Source of the DNA: Tengunoibacter tsumagoiensis
GTDB taxonomy: Bacteria; Chloroflexota; Ktedonobacteria; Ktedonobacterales; Ktedonobacteraceae
Reading direction: 5' to 3'
NCBI RefSeq assembly: GCF_003967535.1
Contig: NZ_BIFR01000001.1
Location: 2,727,001 to 2,791,000 of the forward strand
Length of the DNA stretch: 64,000 nt
The translations under genes and the position numbers were made by a program. The notes below the pieces were generated by a model, which made no database searches, had not been told where the DNA came from, and was given only the letters and a program-made list of their open reading frames with translations. This document shows positions 24,960 through 34,221 of the stretch, piece by piece. Positions within the stretch are counted from its first letter, which is position 1, and every line of letters starts with the position of its first letter.

Positions 24960-25372
24960 GTTGCATGTTTTCTGTCAAGCGATTCTAATGCCCGACCAGG
25001 GCGTTTCAGTTCTGGATTGGTCCTCTGACGACCAGAGAGGTTCTTCCATCGGGAAGAGTGCAAAGAAGAAAATACTGCATCAGGCCATTTCTCGGACGCG
25101 ACTGCGGTCTGGTCCCTGTCATCAGCCACAATGAATTGATCCCTGACCCCTTCTCACTTCATTGTTCCCCCTGTCAGGCCGCAGTCGCGTTCGCTGAGCG
25201 TGCCAACCCGGCCCTTTTCTGCAAGCACTGAAACGCCCTGATAGCCGACAGCCCCCTGAATGAGGGAGTGGCCGTCATAAGCACGATAGTGTCAGCCTTA
25301 TGGCTGTACCTTCGCTTGCATTCTTCATGAAGCAGTTCTCTTTATGACGGCCTGTGAAGGAGATAAGCAGGC
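24960..25372. repeat. Noncoding region with three inverted-repeat pairs
   Basis: No gene. Three perfect inverted pairs are visible. CAGGGCGTTTCAGT at 24997-25010 matches 25227-25240. Inside it, CGCGACTGCGG at 25097-25107 matches 25179-25189, extendable to about 16 nt with one mismatch. Separately, GGCCGTCATAA at 25270-25280 matches 25342-25352. The first two are nested and would fold into one long structure. It may be a degenerate non-autonomous element or a structured RNA downstream of tRNA-Gly. Confidence 0.7.
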
Positions 25373-26692
25373 TTATTTGTGGAGCTGAGCTTCCATGTTC
25401 TGCATATCTTTATTGACTGTTCTGAGGCCAATTAAACAGACAAGGCCAGCCAGTAAGAGGCAGAGAGGAGCGCAGAGGCGCATCGCAAAGCCAATCGACG
25501 TCCGGTCGCTGATGATGCCAATGATCAGAGGTGATGCGGCATCGCCAAGGAGATGTCCAAGGAGAAGAGCCAGACCAACTGCCGTTGAGCGCATCGTGGG
25601 ACTGATAATATCCTGTACAATAGCCTGGATAGGTCCCAGACACATGGTGAGACAGATAATCGCGATCACAAAGATCGTAATAAAGATGGGGAGCTGGTGA
25701 AACGAGAGTGCCAACCAGGTAAGGGGGGCCCCAGCCAGAAAGGCAATGGTCGTAACCAGCATACGCCCCTGTGGCATGCGCCGTTGCAGAGAGTCAGCCA
25801 GCCAGCCTCCAAACAGGGTGCCAACCAGACTTCCAGCTCCTAAAACGCCTGAGGAGATATTACTCGCCTGACTTAATGTCTGACCAAACTCGCGGACGAG
25901 GAACGTGGGTACCCAGGTCAAAGCAGCTCCAGTGATAAAGAAGCTACAGATGAAGGCGGCCACAATAACCCAGTAGGTTGGGATGAGCAGCAGCTTTTTA
26001 AAGATTTTGAAGAAATCAGCTCCAATACTGCCATGTGCCAGAGCCGCTTCATTCTCGGTATCATGCCCCTGTTCAAAGGCTCCACGTTTGGGTTCGGTGA
26101 CGCGCCAGATCAGAAAAGCTGTCAGGAGGCCAGGCAGACCAACAAGATAGAAGACCCAGCGCCAGCCCCATGCCTCGGCGACATGCCCACCAATGAGGAG
26201 GCCCAGAGCCGTCCCAATCAGGTTGCCAATCGACCAGAGTGAGAGCATACGACCACGTTGCTCCTTAGGGAAATAATCTCCAATCATTGACAGCGAGGCC
26301 GGTGCATAACCTGCCTCACCAATGCCGAGGAAGGCGCGCGTAATAAAGAGCTGTACAAAATTACGGGTAAAGCCACCCAGGGCGGTTGCAATACTCCAGA
26401 TCGTCACACAGACAGCAACAATATTTTTACGTACTCCTTTATCAGCCCAGACGCCCAGAGGGAGAGTGCACAGGCCGTAGATGAGTAAGAAGGATGAGTT
26501 GAGTAACCCCAATTTGGCATCAGAGAGACCAAATTCTGCCTGAAGCTTGGGGAAGATCGAAGAGATCACCGAGCGATCTACATAATTAAGGATGTTTATC
26601 GCAAGAAGAACATAAAATGCAAAACGTGCCTGTTCTCGGGATGGGTGCGCACCGTCCTGCTTGTGGGTGGTGGGCGGCGTAGCTGTCCTCAT
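25373..26692 (-). CDS. MFS transporter, spinster/hexuronate-like
   Basis: A 439-aa permease with about 12 membrane segments. It shows the MFS signature between TM2 and TM3 (GVWADKGVRKN) and the NYVDRSVISSIFP start typical of the spinster/hexuronate anion branch. The TM4-TM5 region GIGEAGYAPASLSMIGDYFPKEQRGRMLS is also family-typical. The substrate is unknown; organic anions or lipids are possible. It appears monocistronic, with upstream AT-rich sequence and no regulator adjacent. Confidence 0.9.
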   Translation of the reverse strand: MRTATPPTTHKQDGAHPSREQARFAFYVLLAINILNYVDRSVISSIFPKLQAEFGLSDAKLGLLNSSFLLIYGLCTLPLGVWADKGVRKNIVAVCVTIWSIATALGGFTRNFVQLFITRAFLGIGEAGYAPASLSMIGDYFPKEQRGRMLSLWSIGNLIGTALGLLIGGHVAEAWGWRWVFYLVGLPGLLTAFLIWRVTEPKRGAFEQGHDTENEAALAHGSIGADFFKIFKKLLLIPTYWVIVAAFICSFFITGAALTWVPTFLVREFGQTLSQASNISSGVLGAGSLVGTLFGGWLADSLQRRMPQGRMLVTTIAFLAGAPLTWLALSFHQLPIFITIFVIAIICLTMCLGPIQAIVQDIISPTMRSTAVGLALLLGHLLGDAASPLIIGIISDRTSIGFAMRLCAPLCLLLAGLVCLIGLRTVNKDMQNMEAQLHK

Positions 26693-27099
26693 AGAATGAT
26701 GTCCTTTTTTAACCTTTCATTGTTGTCACAGACTGCCTGCTCAATGTAATCGTCTGCTACTGATACGAACAGGCTCAGAGCGGGTTGCTAATTTTACAAC
26801 GACCATGACCTTAAGAACGTCACTGTAGAGTTTTTTCTCCCTCTCTACTGTCCCTGGCAGGGCGTTTTTAGGAGCGTTTGCAAGACAGAGCTGTTCGCGA
26901 AACTATATGGCTGGGCTCTGCGTATAAAGGGGGAGAAGCATCTCTCATAAAGAGAGACGTACATCAGGCATATTCTTCCAACGGGCTCATTCTGCAACCA
27001 TGGTGGCTGTCTCAAACGGTACCAGCAGAAGAAGAGCAGACTGATAGTTGGTTAGAAATATTGATAGAGATTGCTCACTTTCATGTAAAGGAGGCTCGT
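26693..27099. other. Long 5' region of the GlsB-like gene
   Basis: About 400 nt between divergent genes. The frame of the downstream gene stays open back to 26878, but those residues are non-conserved and the strong ribosome site is at 27090. TATAAA occurs at about 26921. I see no defined riboswitch or RNA. Confidence 0.4.
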
Positions 27100-27465
27100 A
27101 TGCTACTTCCACTTGCTGATGGCGTAACTATCCAGTTAGGCGAACATGTATGGTCTTTTGGGTTAAATTTTATTCTGTATCTGGTTATTGCTGCTATCGT
27201 TGGTTTTCTTGCTGAATATATTGTTGGTTGGCGCGTGCCCTTCGGTATTATCGGTTCAATTATCGCTGCTGTAATTGGCATCTGGTTGATGACACAGGTG
27301 ATTCAGATTAATGGTATCAGTATTAATGGCCACAATGATATCGATCTTTTCGGTGTGCCATTGATTCGCGCATTGATTGGTTCAATCATTTTTGTGGCCA
27401 TCTGGCACCTGCTGACAGCCGGGATTGCTCGTCGCCGTCCACGCCGTCGCTATGGTGCAGCATAG
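27100..27465 (+). CDS. GlsB/YeaQ/YmgE-family small membrane protein
   Basis: A 121-aa integral membrane protein of the former transglycosylase-associated family. The core has LYLVIAAIVGFLAEYIVGWRVPFGIIGSIIAAVIGIWLM and a final hydrophobic segment ending in a basic tail (RRRPRRR). About three membrane helices are visible. Relatives are linked to stress responses, but the function is unknown. The ATG at 27100 is chosen because AAAGGAGG lies 6-7 nt upstream. Confidence 0.85.
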   Translation: MLLPLADGVTIQLGEHVWSFGLNFILYLVIAAIVGFLAEYIVGWRVPFGIIGSIIAAVIGIWLMTQVIQINGISINGHNDIDLFGVPLIRALIGSIIFVAIWHLLTAGIARRRPRRRYGAA

Positions 27466-27489
27466 CATACTAGAACGCGTGTCCAGAGT

Positions 27490-27525
27490 GCGGCCCTCAC
27501 CTCCAAGGTGAGGGCCGCTTCTTTG
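27490..27525 (+). terminator. Intrinsic terminator after the GlsB-like gene
   Basis: Perfect 12-bp GC-rich stem (27490-27501 with 27507-27518), 5-nt loop, then a T-rich run. Confidence 0.8.
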
Positions 27526-27562
27526 TGGGGGCAGAGCATGATAGAGATAGAGAGTGGATAGT

Positions 27563-28381
27563 ATGAATAGCCTTGCCAATTGGGTAAGCCATGTAGCCAA
27601 TCCTTCTCTCTCTTCGTCTTGTTTTAAGAGAAGGTTCTATCATTTGTTGATGGAAGAATTGCGGTCCATAGCCATCTTGGAAAAGGATCAATCTGTGCAT
27701 ACTGTGACGCATTTTTTTCTCTCGGCAAGCCCTCTGCTGGTGTATATTCTGGTGGCAGTGGTGCTTATGCTGGAGAGCTCTGCGATCCCGATTGCGAATA
27801 ATACGTTGTTGTTATTGACTGGAGCGCTCTCCGCCCACGGTCAATTGAATATTGTGCTCCTGTTTGTGGCTGCGGTGGTGGGAAGTATCGCCGGGGCCTG
27901 TCTGGCCTATCAGATCGGGCTCTCTAATGGCCCGGCTTTTCTCGCGCGTGTGGCACGTCTTCTGAGGCTAAATGAACAGAAAATTGGTTTTGCCGAGCGC
28001 TGGTACCAGAAGTCAGGCGCTCGGATGATCTTCATCTCTCGTATGACTCCTTATGTGCGCCCATTCGCCTGTTTCCCTGCGGGGATCTTTCGTATGCCGT
28101 TCCCGACTTTTTTTCTCGCATCTTTTTCAGGATCGACTATCTGGTGTCTGGCTCTGCTTGCTCTTGGCTGGTTTGTTGGTGATCGCTATCATCAGGTGCT
28201 GAGACTGATGCAGCGTTATACGTTGCCCTCGGTACTGGTGGTTGTCGTGCTCCTGGTGCTGTATATTCTTGGGTCGCGACTGATCAAACAGCGCTTTCAT
28301 TCCCAGGGCGAAGCGAGAGGTTCTGAGGGCCGCCAGGAATATGTGGCAAGAGGTCGGCGCTATAGTGGTTTTATGCGTTAG
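27563..28381 (+). CDS. DedA-family membrane protein
   Basis: A 272-aa member of the DedA/VTT family, implicated in undecaprenyl-phosphate or phospholipid flipping and envelope homeostasis. The family motifs LESSAIPIANNTLLLLTGAL, GSIAGACLAYQIG and FISRMTPYVRPFACFPAGIFRMPFPTFFLASFSGSTIW are intact, with 4-5 membrane segments. The ATG at 27563 is preferred to the in-frame GTG at 27554; neither has a strong ribosome site. The first 50 residues before TM1 are unusually long and hydrophilic. Confidence 0.9.
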   Translation: MNSLANWVSHVANPSLSSSCFKRRFYHLLMEELRSIAILEKDQSVHTVTHFFLSASPLLVYILVAVVLMLESSAIPIANNTLLLLTGALSAHGQLNIVLLFVAAVVGSIAGACLAYQIGLSNGPAFLARVARLLRLNEQKIGFAERWYQKSGARMIFISRMTPYVRPFACFPAGIFRMPFPTFFLASFSGSTIWCLALLALGWFVGDRYHQVLRLMQRYTLPSVLVVVVLLVLYILGSRLIKQRFHSQGEARGSEGRQEYVARGRRYSGFMR

Positions 28382-28419
28382 TCTGTAAAATCTTCTGTTT
28401 CAGGATTGAGAGAAAAAGA

Positions 28420-28453
28420 ATAAGAGAGGCGTTGAAGTAGACGCCTCTCTTAT
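28420..28453 (-). terminator. Terminator between convergent dedA-like and serA genes
   Basis: Perfect 13-bp stem (28420-28432 with 28441-28453), 8-nt loop. On the minus strand it is followed by TCTTTTTCT, so it mainly serves serA. Confidence 0.8.
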
Positions 28454-28485
28454 AGTCTGGTAGGTCTCGTAGCTGTTTAGTGCAC

Positions 28486-30204
28486 TTAGAGATTGACCAG
28501 TTTCACTCCGAATATGTCGCCGGTCTTGCGGATTTCGTCGATGGCCCAATCGGGAATTGGATCGTCAACAGAGATAATCATTAAGGCGGAAGCATTTTTG
28601 GAGTAGCTGCGCGGCTTGCGGGTGCTTGGACCAACATCCATATGTTGAATATTGACGTTTGCCTTCCCCAGGACAGTGGCTACGCGCCCAATCATCCCTG
28701 GCTGATCGAGATTCTGGCAGAAGAGAATATAGCCTTCGGGCGCAAATTCAGTCCAGTAGCGTCCGACACGGACGATACGTGCCTCGTCATGGATGACTGT
28801 CCCACTCAGTGTCGCAATCTGTTCCTCGCCTGAGCCAGGGATGCCTGTCAGCAGAGCATCAGTAGGTTGCGAGTTAAAGACGCGTAACGTCACCTGATTG
28901 GCAAACTCAGCAGGCGTGGTAGATTTCTGTTCGACGATCTCCAGACTCCACTCTTTAGCCAGAACCTGAGCATTCACCATATTGACATGTGCATCCGAGA
29001 TCGATTCCAGCAGACCTTTGACCAGGGCTGTCTGCAATGGTCGCAGGTCATAGCTGGCAATCTCACCACTATAGACCAGCTCCACTTTATTGATTGGACC
29101 AGGCTGGAGCTGTGTATAGAGCCGTCCCATCTGCTCGACCACTGTCATATAGGGCTGAAGAACTTTTAACGTTTCGGGAAGAATCAGAGGTGCATTCACC
29201 GCTGCCCGAGGGAAACCACCACGCAGGACTGAAACGATCTGATCCGCCACATCGGTTGCGACTCCAACCTGAGCCTCTTCTGTCGAGGCACCCAGATGGG
29301 GAGTAGTAATAATGCGCTCATGAGATACAAGCTGCTTTAAAAGCTCATTATCTTTAATGGGTTCCTGACTGAAGACATCGAGTGCAGCTCCGGCGAGCCG
29401 ACCCTCATTCAATGCTTTGAGGAGAGCCTCTTCGTCGATCAACCCTCCGCGAGCACAGTTAATCAGACGAGCTGTTGGCTTCATCAGGCTGAGCTCATGC
29501 TCTCCAAGTAGACCTCTCGTCCCATTCGGGCCACTCGTCAATGACGTATGCAGCGTGACAAAATCAGACTGGCGTAGCACATCTTCCAGACTGAGCATCG
29601 TTACATTGGCCTTACGAGCCTGTTCGGGCGAGACATAGGGATCAAAGGCCAGGATCTGCATCTCCAGGCCCTGAGCTCGGCGAGCCACGGCCATACCAAC
29701 TTTCCCCAGACCAATGACGCCCAGCGTTTTGTTGCGCAGCTCAACGCCCAGGAAGCGGCTCTTCTCCCATTTTCCAGCTTTCATGCTGGCGGATGCATTG
29801 GCGATATGGCGAGCGAGCGCCATCAGCATCGCCACGCTGTGTTCAGCAGCAGCAATAATATTGCCTGTGGGTGAGTTCACCACAATGATTCCCTGCCGCG
29901 TTGCGGCAGCAGTATCGATATTATCGACACCAACACCTGCACGACCAACAATCTTGAGATTGGTGGCAGCAGCAAGAATATCTGCGGTTACCTGAGTTTC
30001 GCTACGAACCACAAGTGCAGTATAGTCTCCAATAATCGCCTTGAGCTGCTCTGGCTTGATACCGATCCGCTCGTCTACCTGAGCCTCAGGGAGTTGAGTG
30101 CGTAAGAGGTCAATGCCCTCCTGTGCAATGCGATCAGTAATCAGGACTTTGACGGGACCGACCTGTGTCGCCTCGGTCTCACGCTTTTCTGTGACCTCTG
30201 TCAT
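28486..30204 (-). CDS. serA: D-3-phosphoglycerate dehydrogenase
   Basis: First step of phosphorylated serine biosynthesis (3-phosphoglycerate to 3-phosphohydroxypyruvate, NAD-dependent). It is the long form, 572 aa: catalytic and NAD domains (GLGKVGMAVARRAQG, about residue 165), a Glu and His pair (QEPI; TPHLGAST), an intervening domain, and a C-terminal ACT domain (LDQPGMIGRVATVLGKANVNI) for serine feedback. The start at 30204 has AGGAGAG upstream; the longer frame to 30321 would overlap the upstream gene. It lies 25 nt after the aminotransferase gene, so the two form an operon. Confidence 0.95.
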   Translation of the reverse strand: MTEVTEKRETEATQVGPVKVLITDRIAQEGIDLLRTQLPEAQVDERIGIKPEQLKAIIGDYTALVVRSETQVTADILAAATNLKIVGRAGVGVDNIDTAAATRQGIIVVNSPTGNIIAAAEHSVAMLMALARHIANASASMKAGKWEKSRFLGVELRNKTLGVIGLGKVGMAVARRAQGLEMQILAFDPYVSPEQARKANVTMLSLEDVLRQSDFVTLHTSLTSGPNGTRGLLGEHELSLMKPTARLINCARGGLIDEEALLKALNEGRLAGAALDVFSQEPIKDNELLKQLVSHERIITTPHLGASTEEAQVGVATDVADQIVSVLRGGFPRAAVNAPLILPETLKVLQPYMTVVEQMGRLYTQLQPGPINKVELVYSGEIASYDLRPLQTALVKGLLESISDAHVNMVNAQVLAKEWSLEIVEQKSTTPAEFANQVTLRVFNSQPTDALLTGIPGSGEEQIATLSGTVIHDEARIVRVGRYWTEFAPEGYILFCQNLDQPGMIGRVATVLGKANVNIQHMDVGPSTRKPRSYSKNASALMIISVDDPIPDWAIDEIRKTGDIFGVKLVNL

Positions 30205-30229
30205 AAAGTCTTTCTCTCCTCTGACCGTA

Positions 30230-31390
30230 CTAGCCCTGAAAACCAAGTTCATGGAGACGGTGTTCAACTGCATTAAGAGCCTCGTCGAGATCTTCCTGGG
30301 TAAAGTAACCAAGATGACCAATGCGGAATATCTTGCCCTTCATATGATCCTGACCATCGGCCAGAACGATATTATCTTCTTTGCGGAGCTTTGTCAGCAG
30401 GGCTTTTGTCTCAATACCTTCAGGGGTCAGAATGGCCGTGACGGTATTGGAGGCGTAGCGGGGATCGGCCAATAATTTGAGCCCAAGTGCTTTCACCCGA
30501 TTACGGACATATTCACCGGCCTGAGCATGGTGAGCAAAGATGTTTGCGCGGCCTTCTTTTAACATCATCTCCAACGCCACATCTAAGCCATAGAAGAGAG
30601 AGACGGGCGGTGTTGTGGGATGTTGCCACGAAGCCTCGAGCTGCTTGCGTGCCGAGCTCCAATCGAAGTAGAAGCGGGGAAGTTTTGATTGTTTATGGGC
30701 GGCCCAGGCGCGCTCACTGGCAGCAATCATCATAATGCCAGGAGGAATCATCCAGCCTTTTTGTGAGCCAGTAAAGACCACATCCAGATCCCAGGGATCC
30801 ATCTCCAGGGGAAGGCTACCCAGAGAACTGACGGCATCAACAACAATAAGGGCATCTGGATTATCGTTGCGTACAACCGTAGCCAGAGATTGAATATCGT
30901 TCGTCACGCCAGTAGATGTCTCATTATGAGTCAAGAGCACGCCGCGATAAGGAGCGATTTGTTGGAGTCGATTGGCCACGACATCAGGATCGGCAGCCTG
31001 GCCCCATGGGAACTCGATTTTGGTGACATTCAGTCCGTATGCTTCAGCAATCTTTGCCAGGCGCGTACCAAAGTTCCCAATAATCACAGAGACCACATGA
31101 TCACCAGGTGAAAAGACGTTGACCACGGCACATTCTTGTCCGCCCGTACCAGAAGCGGGATAGGTGAGGACGGGAGCAGTCGTCTGGAAGAAATACTGGA
31201 GGCGTGGAGTAACTCGTTTCATGATAGCTGAGAACTCAGGGCCGCGATGATTGATCATCTGGGCCGCCTGTGCTTCCATAATCTCTGGTGGAATAGGCGT
31301 AGGACCTGGAACACGCAGATTCTGTTTTGGAATCGGAAGACGCTCTTCTACCTGTGGAATTGGAATAGCTTTTCGATCTTGAATGGTCAT
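30230..31390 (-). CDS. Class V aminotransferase (alanine-glyoxylate / serine-pyruvate type)
   Basis: PLP enzyme of 386 aa. The PLP lysine lies in TGSQKGWMIPPG, and NHRGPEF, YPASGTGGQE and VVDAVSSLGS are family-typical. Members convert serine and pyruvate or glyoxylate. The operon with serA suggests it may supply the second step of serine synthesis in place of SerC, as proposed for related enzymes in other phyla; this is inference. The ribosome site (GGAG, about 12 nt upstream) is weak. Confidence 0.9.
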   Translation of the reverse strand: MTIQDRKAIPIPQVEERLPIPKQNLRVPGPTPIPPEIMEAQAAQMINHRGPEFSAIMKRVTPRLQYFFQTTAPVLTYPASGTGGQECAVVNVFSPGDHVVSVIIGNFGTRLAKIAEAYGLNVTKIEFPWGQAADPDVVANRLQQIAPYRGVLLTHNETSTGVTNDIQSLATVVRNDNPDALIVVDAVSSLGSLPLEMDPWDLDVVFTGSQKGWMIPPGIMMIAASERAWAAHKQSKLPRFYFDWSSARKQLEASWQHPTTPPVSLFYGLDVALEMMLKEGRANIFAHHAQAGEYVRNRVKALGLKLLADPRYASNTVTAILTPEGIETKALLTKLRKEDNIVLADGQDHMKGKIFRIGHLGYFTQEDLDEALNAVEHRLHELGFQG

Positions 31391-31560
31391 TGATTCGTGT
31401 ACTCCATTTTTCTCTATCTCAAATGAGATTGTTATGCAGGTTCACCAACGTATATCGGTGGAACAGATTGCGGCTTCGCAATGGATGCAAACGGTAAGCT
31501 GCTCTGTTTACCAATACCATGGCCTGAGGGGGTGCTCATTTAGAGTATAGCATAAATGTT
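31391..31560 (-). promoter_or_regulatory. Leader of the aminotransferase-serA operon
   Basis: A TATACT lies near 31545 on the minus strand. The leader downstream holds a small TTGCG/CGCAA hairpin and the palindrome ATCTCATTTGAGAT close to the start codon. I looked for T-box features and did not find them. Confidence 0.4.
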
Positions 31561-31561
31561 T

Positions 31562-31603
31562 GAAAGCCGAATAGTGCACACTTCGGGGCTCTATTCAGCT
31601 TTC
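31562..31603 (-). terminator. Hairpin downstream of pyk
   Basis: A 13-bp stem with one mismatch (31562-31574 with 31591-31603). It is followed on the minus strand by AAACATTTA rather than a clear T run, so its terminator role is likely but not certain. Confidence 0.5.
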
Positions 31604-31671
31604 TATGGTTATTATGTATACCTGGAAAAGGAAAAATTGTGAGCATATGTATTTTGCTACGAGATAATTCC

Positions 31672-33111
31672 TTAATCTTTATCGGCGATGCAATGTAATT
31701 TGACGAAGTTGGTGCGTGCTTTGCTGGCAATGGGAAGTCCACCCATAATGACCACCTTGTCGCCTTCTTCGACCAATTTATCTGTAAGCATAAGCTGATC
31801 GACAACCTCAATCAACTCATCAGTTGTGCCTGTAAGTGGGACGAGGCAAGGTCGAACGCCCCACCAGAGAGCAAGGCGGCGATAGACCTCTTCCGAGGGA
31901 GTATAGGCAAAAATAGGGGTGCGTGGACGGTCTTTTGAGATAAGATGAGCGGAGGCACCTGAGCGCGTAAAGACCACAATGGCATTGACATTCGTGGCTT
32001 CAGAGAGCGCACGAGCTGCGTGGCTAATGGCGTGCTCCTGAGTGCGTTTCTGCGTCTGAGGTTGGCGTGCTGTGCTATCGCCTGCTTCGGTCTCAAGGGC
32101 GATGCGGACCATCATTTCGACCGCTTCGATGGGATGAGCTCCTGCTGCGGTTTCAGCACTGAGCATAACCGCATCCGTCCCATCAAAGACCGCATTTGCC
32201 ACGTCATTGACCTCAGCTCTGGTGGGGCGTGGGTTCGTCACCATAGATTCTAACATTTGAGTCGCAGTGATGACAGGAAGACCCAGCGCATTACAACGCG
32301 AGATAATATGTTTTTGGAGCAGAGGCACCTTTTCGGGAGCCATCTCCACGCCGAGATCGCCACGAGCGACCATAATGCCATCGACCACTTCTAAGATATC
32401 GTCGAGATTCTCAATGGCTTCGGGTTTCTCAATTTTGGCAATCAAGGGAATATCTTTGTCTGGGGGAGCCGAGAGTTCAGCGAGATGCTGTTTGATCAGT
32501 TGTTTTGCTGCCAGGACATCATCGGGAGTGCGTACAAAGCTTAGTGCGACATAATCAACACCATGTTGAACACCAAAGCGCAGATCATCACAATCCTTTT
32601 CAGTTAAGGAAGGAGCACTGACCGCAACCCCGGGCAGATTAATCCCTTTATGTTCTTTTAAGCGACCGCCATGGACGACGAGGCACTCGACATCCGTCTC
32701 ATTAAAGCCAAGCACCCGTAGCTCCATAAGACCATCATCAAGCAGGATGCGGTCTCCTTCTTTGACATCCTGAGCTAGAGATTTATACGTCGTAGGGATA
32801 ATCTGTTCATTGCCAGGAATCTCTCGTGTGGTAATGATCACGCGAGTATTGACGACCAGGGGAATAGGCTGAGCATCTTTGAGCTTGCCAACGCGGATCT
32901 TTGGACCCTGGAGATCTTGAAGGATTGCTACAGGCACGCCCAGGCGTTTGGAGATGGCACGAATCCGTTGCAGCACCACGGCATGATGTTCCTGGGCCCC
33001 ATGGGAGAAGTTAAGCCGGGCCACGTTCATACCAGCACGAATGAGCTGTTCAAGTTTTTCCTCACTGTCGGTAGCTGGCCCAATAGTACAGACGATTTTT
33101 GTCCGTCGCAT
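31672..33111 (-). CDS. pyk: Pyruvate kinase
   Basis: Last step of glycolysis (phosphoenolpyruvate and ADP to pyruvate and ATP). It is 479 aa, the standard length. It has the N-terminal RTKIVCTIGPA, the catalytic lysine region LIAKIEKPEAI, the signature VARGDLGVEM and ITATQMLESM, and a C-terminal allosteric domain; it lacks the extra PEP-utiliser domain of Bacillus enzymes. GAGGG precedes the ATG. Confidence 0.96.
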   Translation of the reverse strand: MRRTKIVCTIGPATDSEEKLEQLIRAGMNVARLNFSHGAQEHHAVVLQRIRAISKRLGVPVAILQDLQGPKIRVGKLKDAQPIPLVVNTRVIITTREIPGNEQIIPTTYKSLAQDVKEGDRILLDDGLMELRVLGFNETDVECLVVHGGRLKEHKGINLPGVAVSAPSLTEKDCDDLRFGVQHGVDYVALSFVRTPDDVLAAKQLIKQHLAELSAPPDKDIPLIAKIEKPEAIENLDDILEVVDGIMVARGDLGVEMAPEKVPLLQKHIISRCNALGLPVITATQMLESMVTNPRPTRAEVNDVANAVFDGTDAVMLSAETAAGAHPIEAVEMMVRIALETEAGDSTARQPQTQKRTQEHAISHAARALSEATNVNAIVVFTRSGASAHLISKDRPRTPIFAYTPSEEVYRRLALWWGVRPCLVPLTGTTDELIEVVDQLMLTDKLVEEGDKVVIMGGLPIASKARTNFVKLHCIADKD

Positions 33112-33433
33112 ATAATATCCCTCTTAAAATAGCTTTTTCGGGAGAAGTTTTCTCTCACGATAGCTGCAGAGCCATTGGACGACCGTGTCCATTCTGTCTA
33201 GTAGTAGCAGTGTACACTTTCTGAGGATCAAGGGCAAGCTCTAAGAATGTTTCTTTAAACGGCCTTAAGAAAGCATGGAGGGCCATTTACAACAGGTCTG
33301 GCCAGGATCGCAAAATGCCCTTTTCGGGTGGTACTTTCTGGGCCATCTTTCACAAAGAAAGTCTCAGGAGAGAGGAACAAGATGATTCATCTCGCAAGAA
33401 GGATGAGAGCGACCTGTGAACAGTGTTCGTAGA
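33112..33433. other. Intergenic region between divergent pyk and rpsP
   Basis: About 320 nt with no gene. Short complementary runs (GGCC repeats around 33275-33350) hint at RNA structure, but I recognise no known RNA family. Confidence 0.4.
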
Positions 33434-33462
33434 TTGACAATTTGCTCGTCGCATGCTATTCT
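33434..33462 (+). promoter_or_regulatory. Promoter of the rpsP operon
   Basis: TTGACA (33434-33439), 17-nt spacer, TATTCT (33457-33462). The roughly 95-nt leader contains a CCCC/GGGG hairpin just before the ribosome site. Confidence 0.8.
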
Positions 33463-33565
33463 AGTCAGGCCGTAGTTGACAGGTACTTTTGTGTGCTGTG
33501 TTCAATGTGGCACTGCTGAAAATACAGACCCCCACTAAGCGGGGCAGAGGTGGAATTAAAAAAGC

Positions 33566-33838
33566 ATGGCTGTTAAGATTCGTTTAAAACGTACGGGCAT
33601 GAAGAAAGCCCCCAGTTATCGTGTTGTCGTAGCGGATGCCCGTTCTCCTCGCGATGGTCGCATTATCGAGAACATTGGGTGGTACAACCCCCGCGTTGAG
33701 CCTTCTGCGATCAATATCAATGAAGAGAAAGCTCTGGGCTGGTTGAAAAATGGCGCCCAACCAACGGAATCCGTCGAGATTCTCTTGAAGCGTGTCGGCA
33801 TTTTAGATCGTTTTGCCCAGACGAAATCTGCCGAGTAG
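33566..33838 (+). CDS. rpsP: 30S ribosomal protein S16
   Basis: A 90-aa ribosomal protein with the family start [40 protein letters not shown] and a typical end. It is first gene of the rpsP-khpA-rimM operon behind a consensus promoter. GAGGTGG precedes the ATG. Confidence 0.97.
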   Translation: MAVKIRLKRTGMKKAPSYRVVVADARSPRDGRIIENIGWYNPRVEPSAININEEKALGWLKNGAQPTESVEILLKRVGILDRFAQTKSAE

Positions 33839-33888
33839 CCACGTTCGTTTTCATCAAGCTCAGTAGTATCTAAAGTAAGGTTTGAAAG

Positions 33889-34119
33889 ATGCGAAAACTG
33901 ATCGAGTATATTGCCCAGTCACTGGTTGATGATCCATCTGCTGTGCAAGTTCAAGAAGTTCGCAATGACCGTAACGCGTTGGTGCTGGAACTGCATGTTG
34001 CGTCCGATGACTTTGGAAAAGTAATTGGGCGTCAGGGCCGCGTTGCTAAAGCTATGCGTACTCTCCTGCGGGCTGGCGGCACGCGCGAAGGCCGTCATAC
34101 CTCTTTAGAGATTCTGTAG
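33889..34119 (+). CDS. khpA: KH-domain RNA-binding protein KhpA
   Basis: A 76-aa single KH domain protein. The start MRKLIEYIAQSLVDDPSAV and the KH loop VIGRQGRVAKAMRTLLRA (GxxG) are intact. It binds RNA, often with KhpB, in cell-envelope control. Position between rpsP and rimM is the widely conserved one. Confidence 0.93.
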   Translation: MRKLIEYIAQSLVDDPSAVQVQEVRNDRNALVLELHVASDDFGKVIGRQGRVAKAMRTLLRAGGTREGRHTSLEIL

Positions 34120-34221
34120 CGCAGAAGGGATGCCCGTCCGCATTCCTTGACCTCTCTGCGAGACGAAGTACAAAGCATTCGATGGAGCGTACGCTCAGCT
34201 AAGCAGGCTATAGAGAGCTGC

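Noticed and set aside
31391..31560. T-box or other riboswitch before the aminotransferase-serA operon
   Set aside because: Only small hairpins are present; no T-box sequence, specifier stem or antiterminator pattern could be found.
33112..33433. Known structured RNA (for example SRP RNA) upstream of rpsP
   Set aside because: Some complementary runs exist, but none of the conserved motifs of known RNA families.
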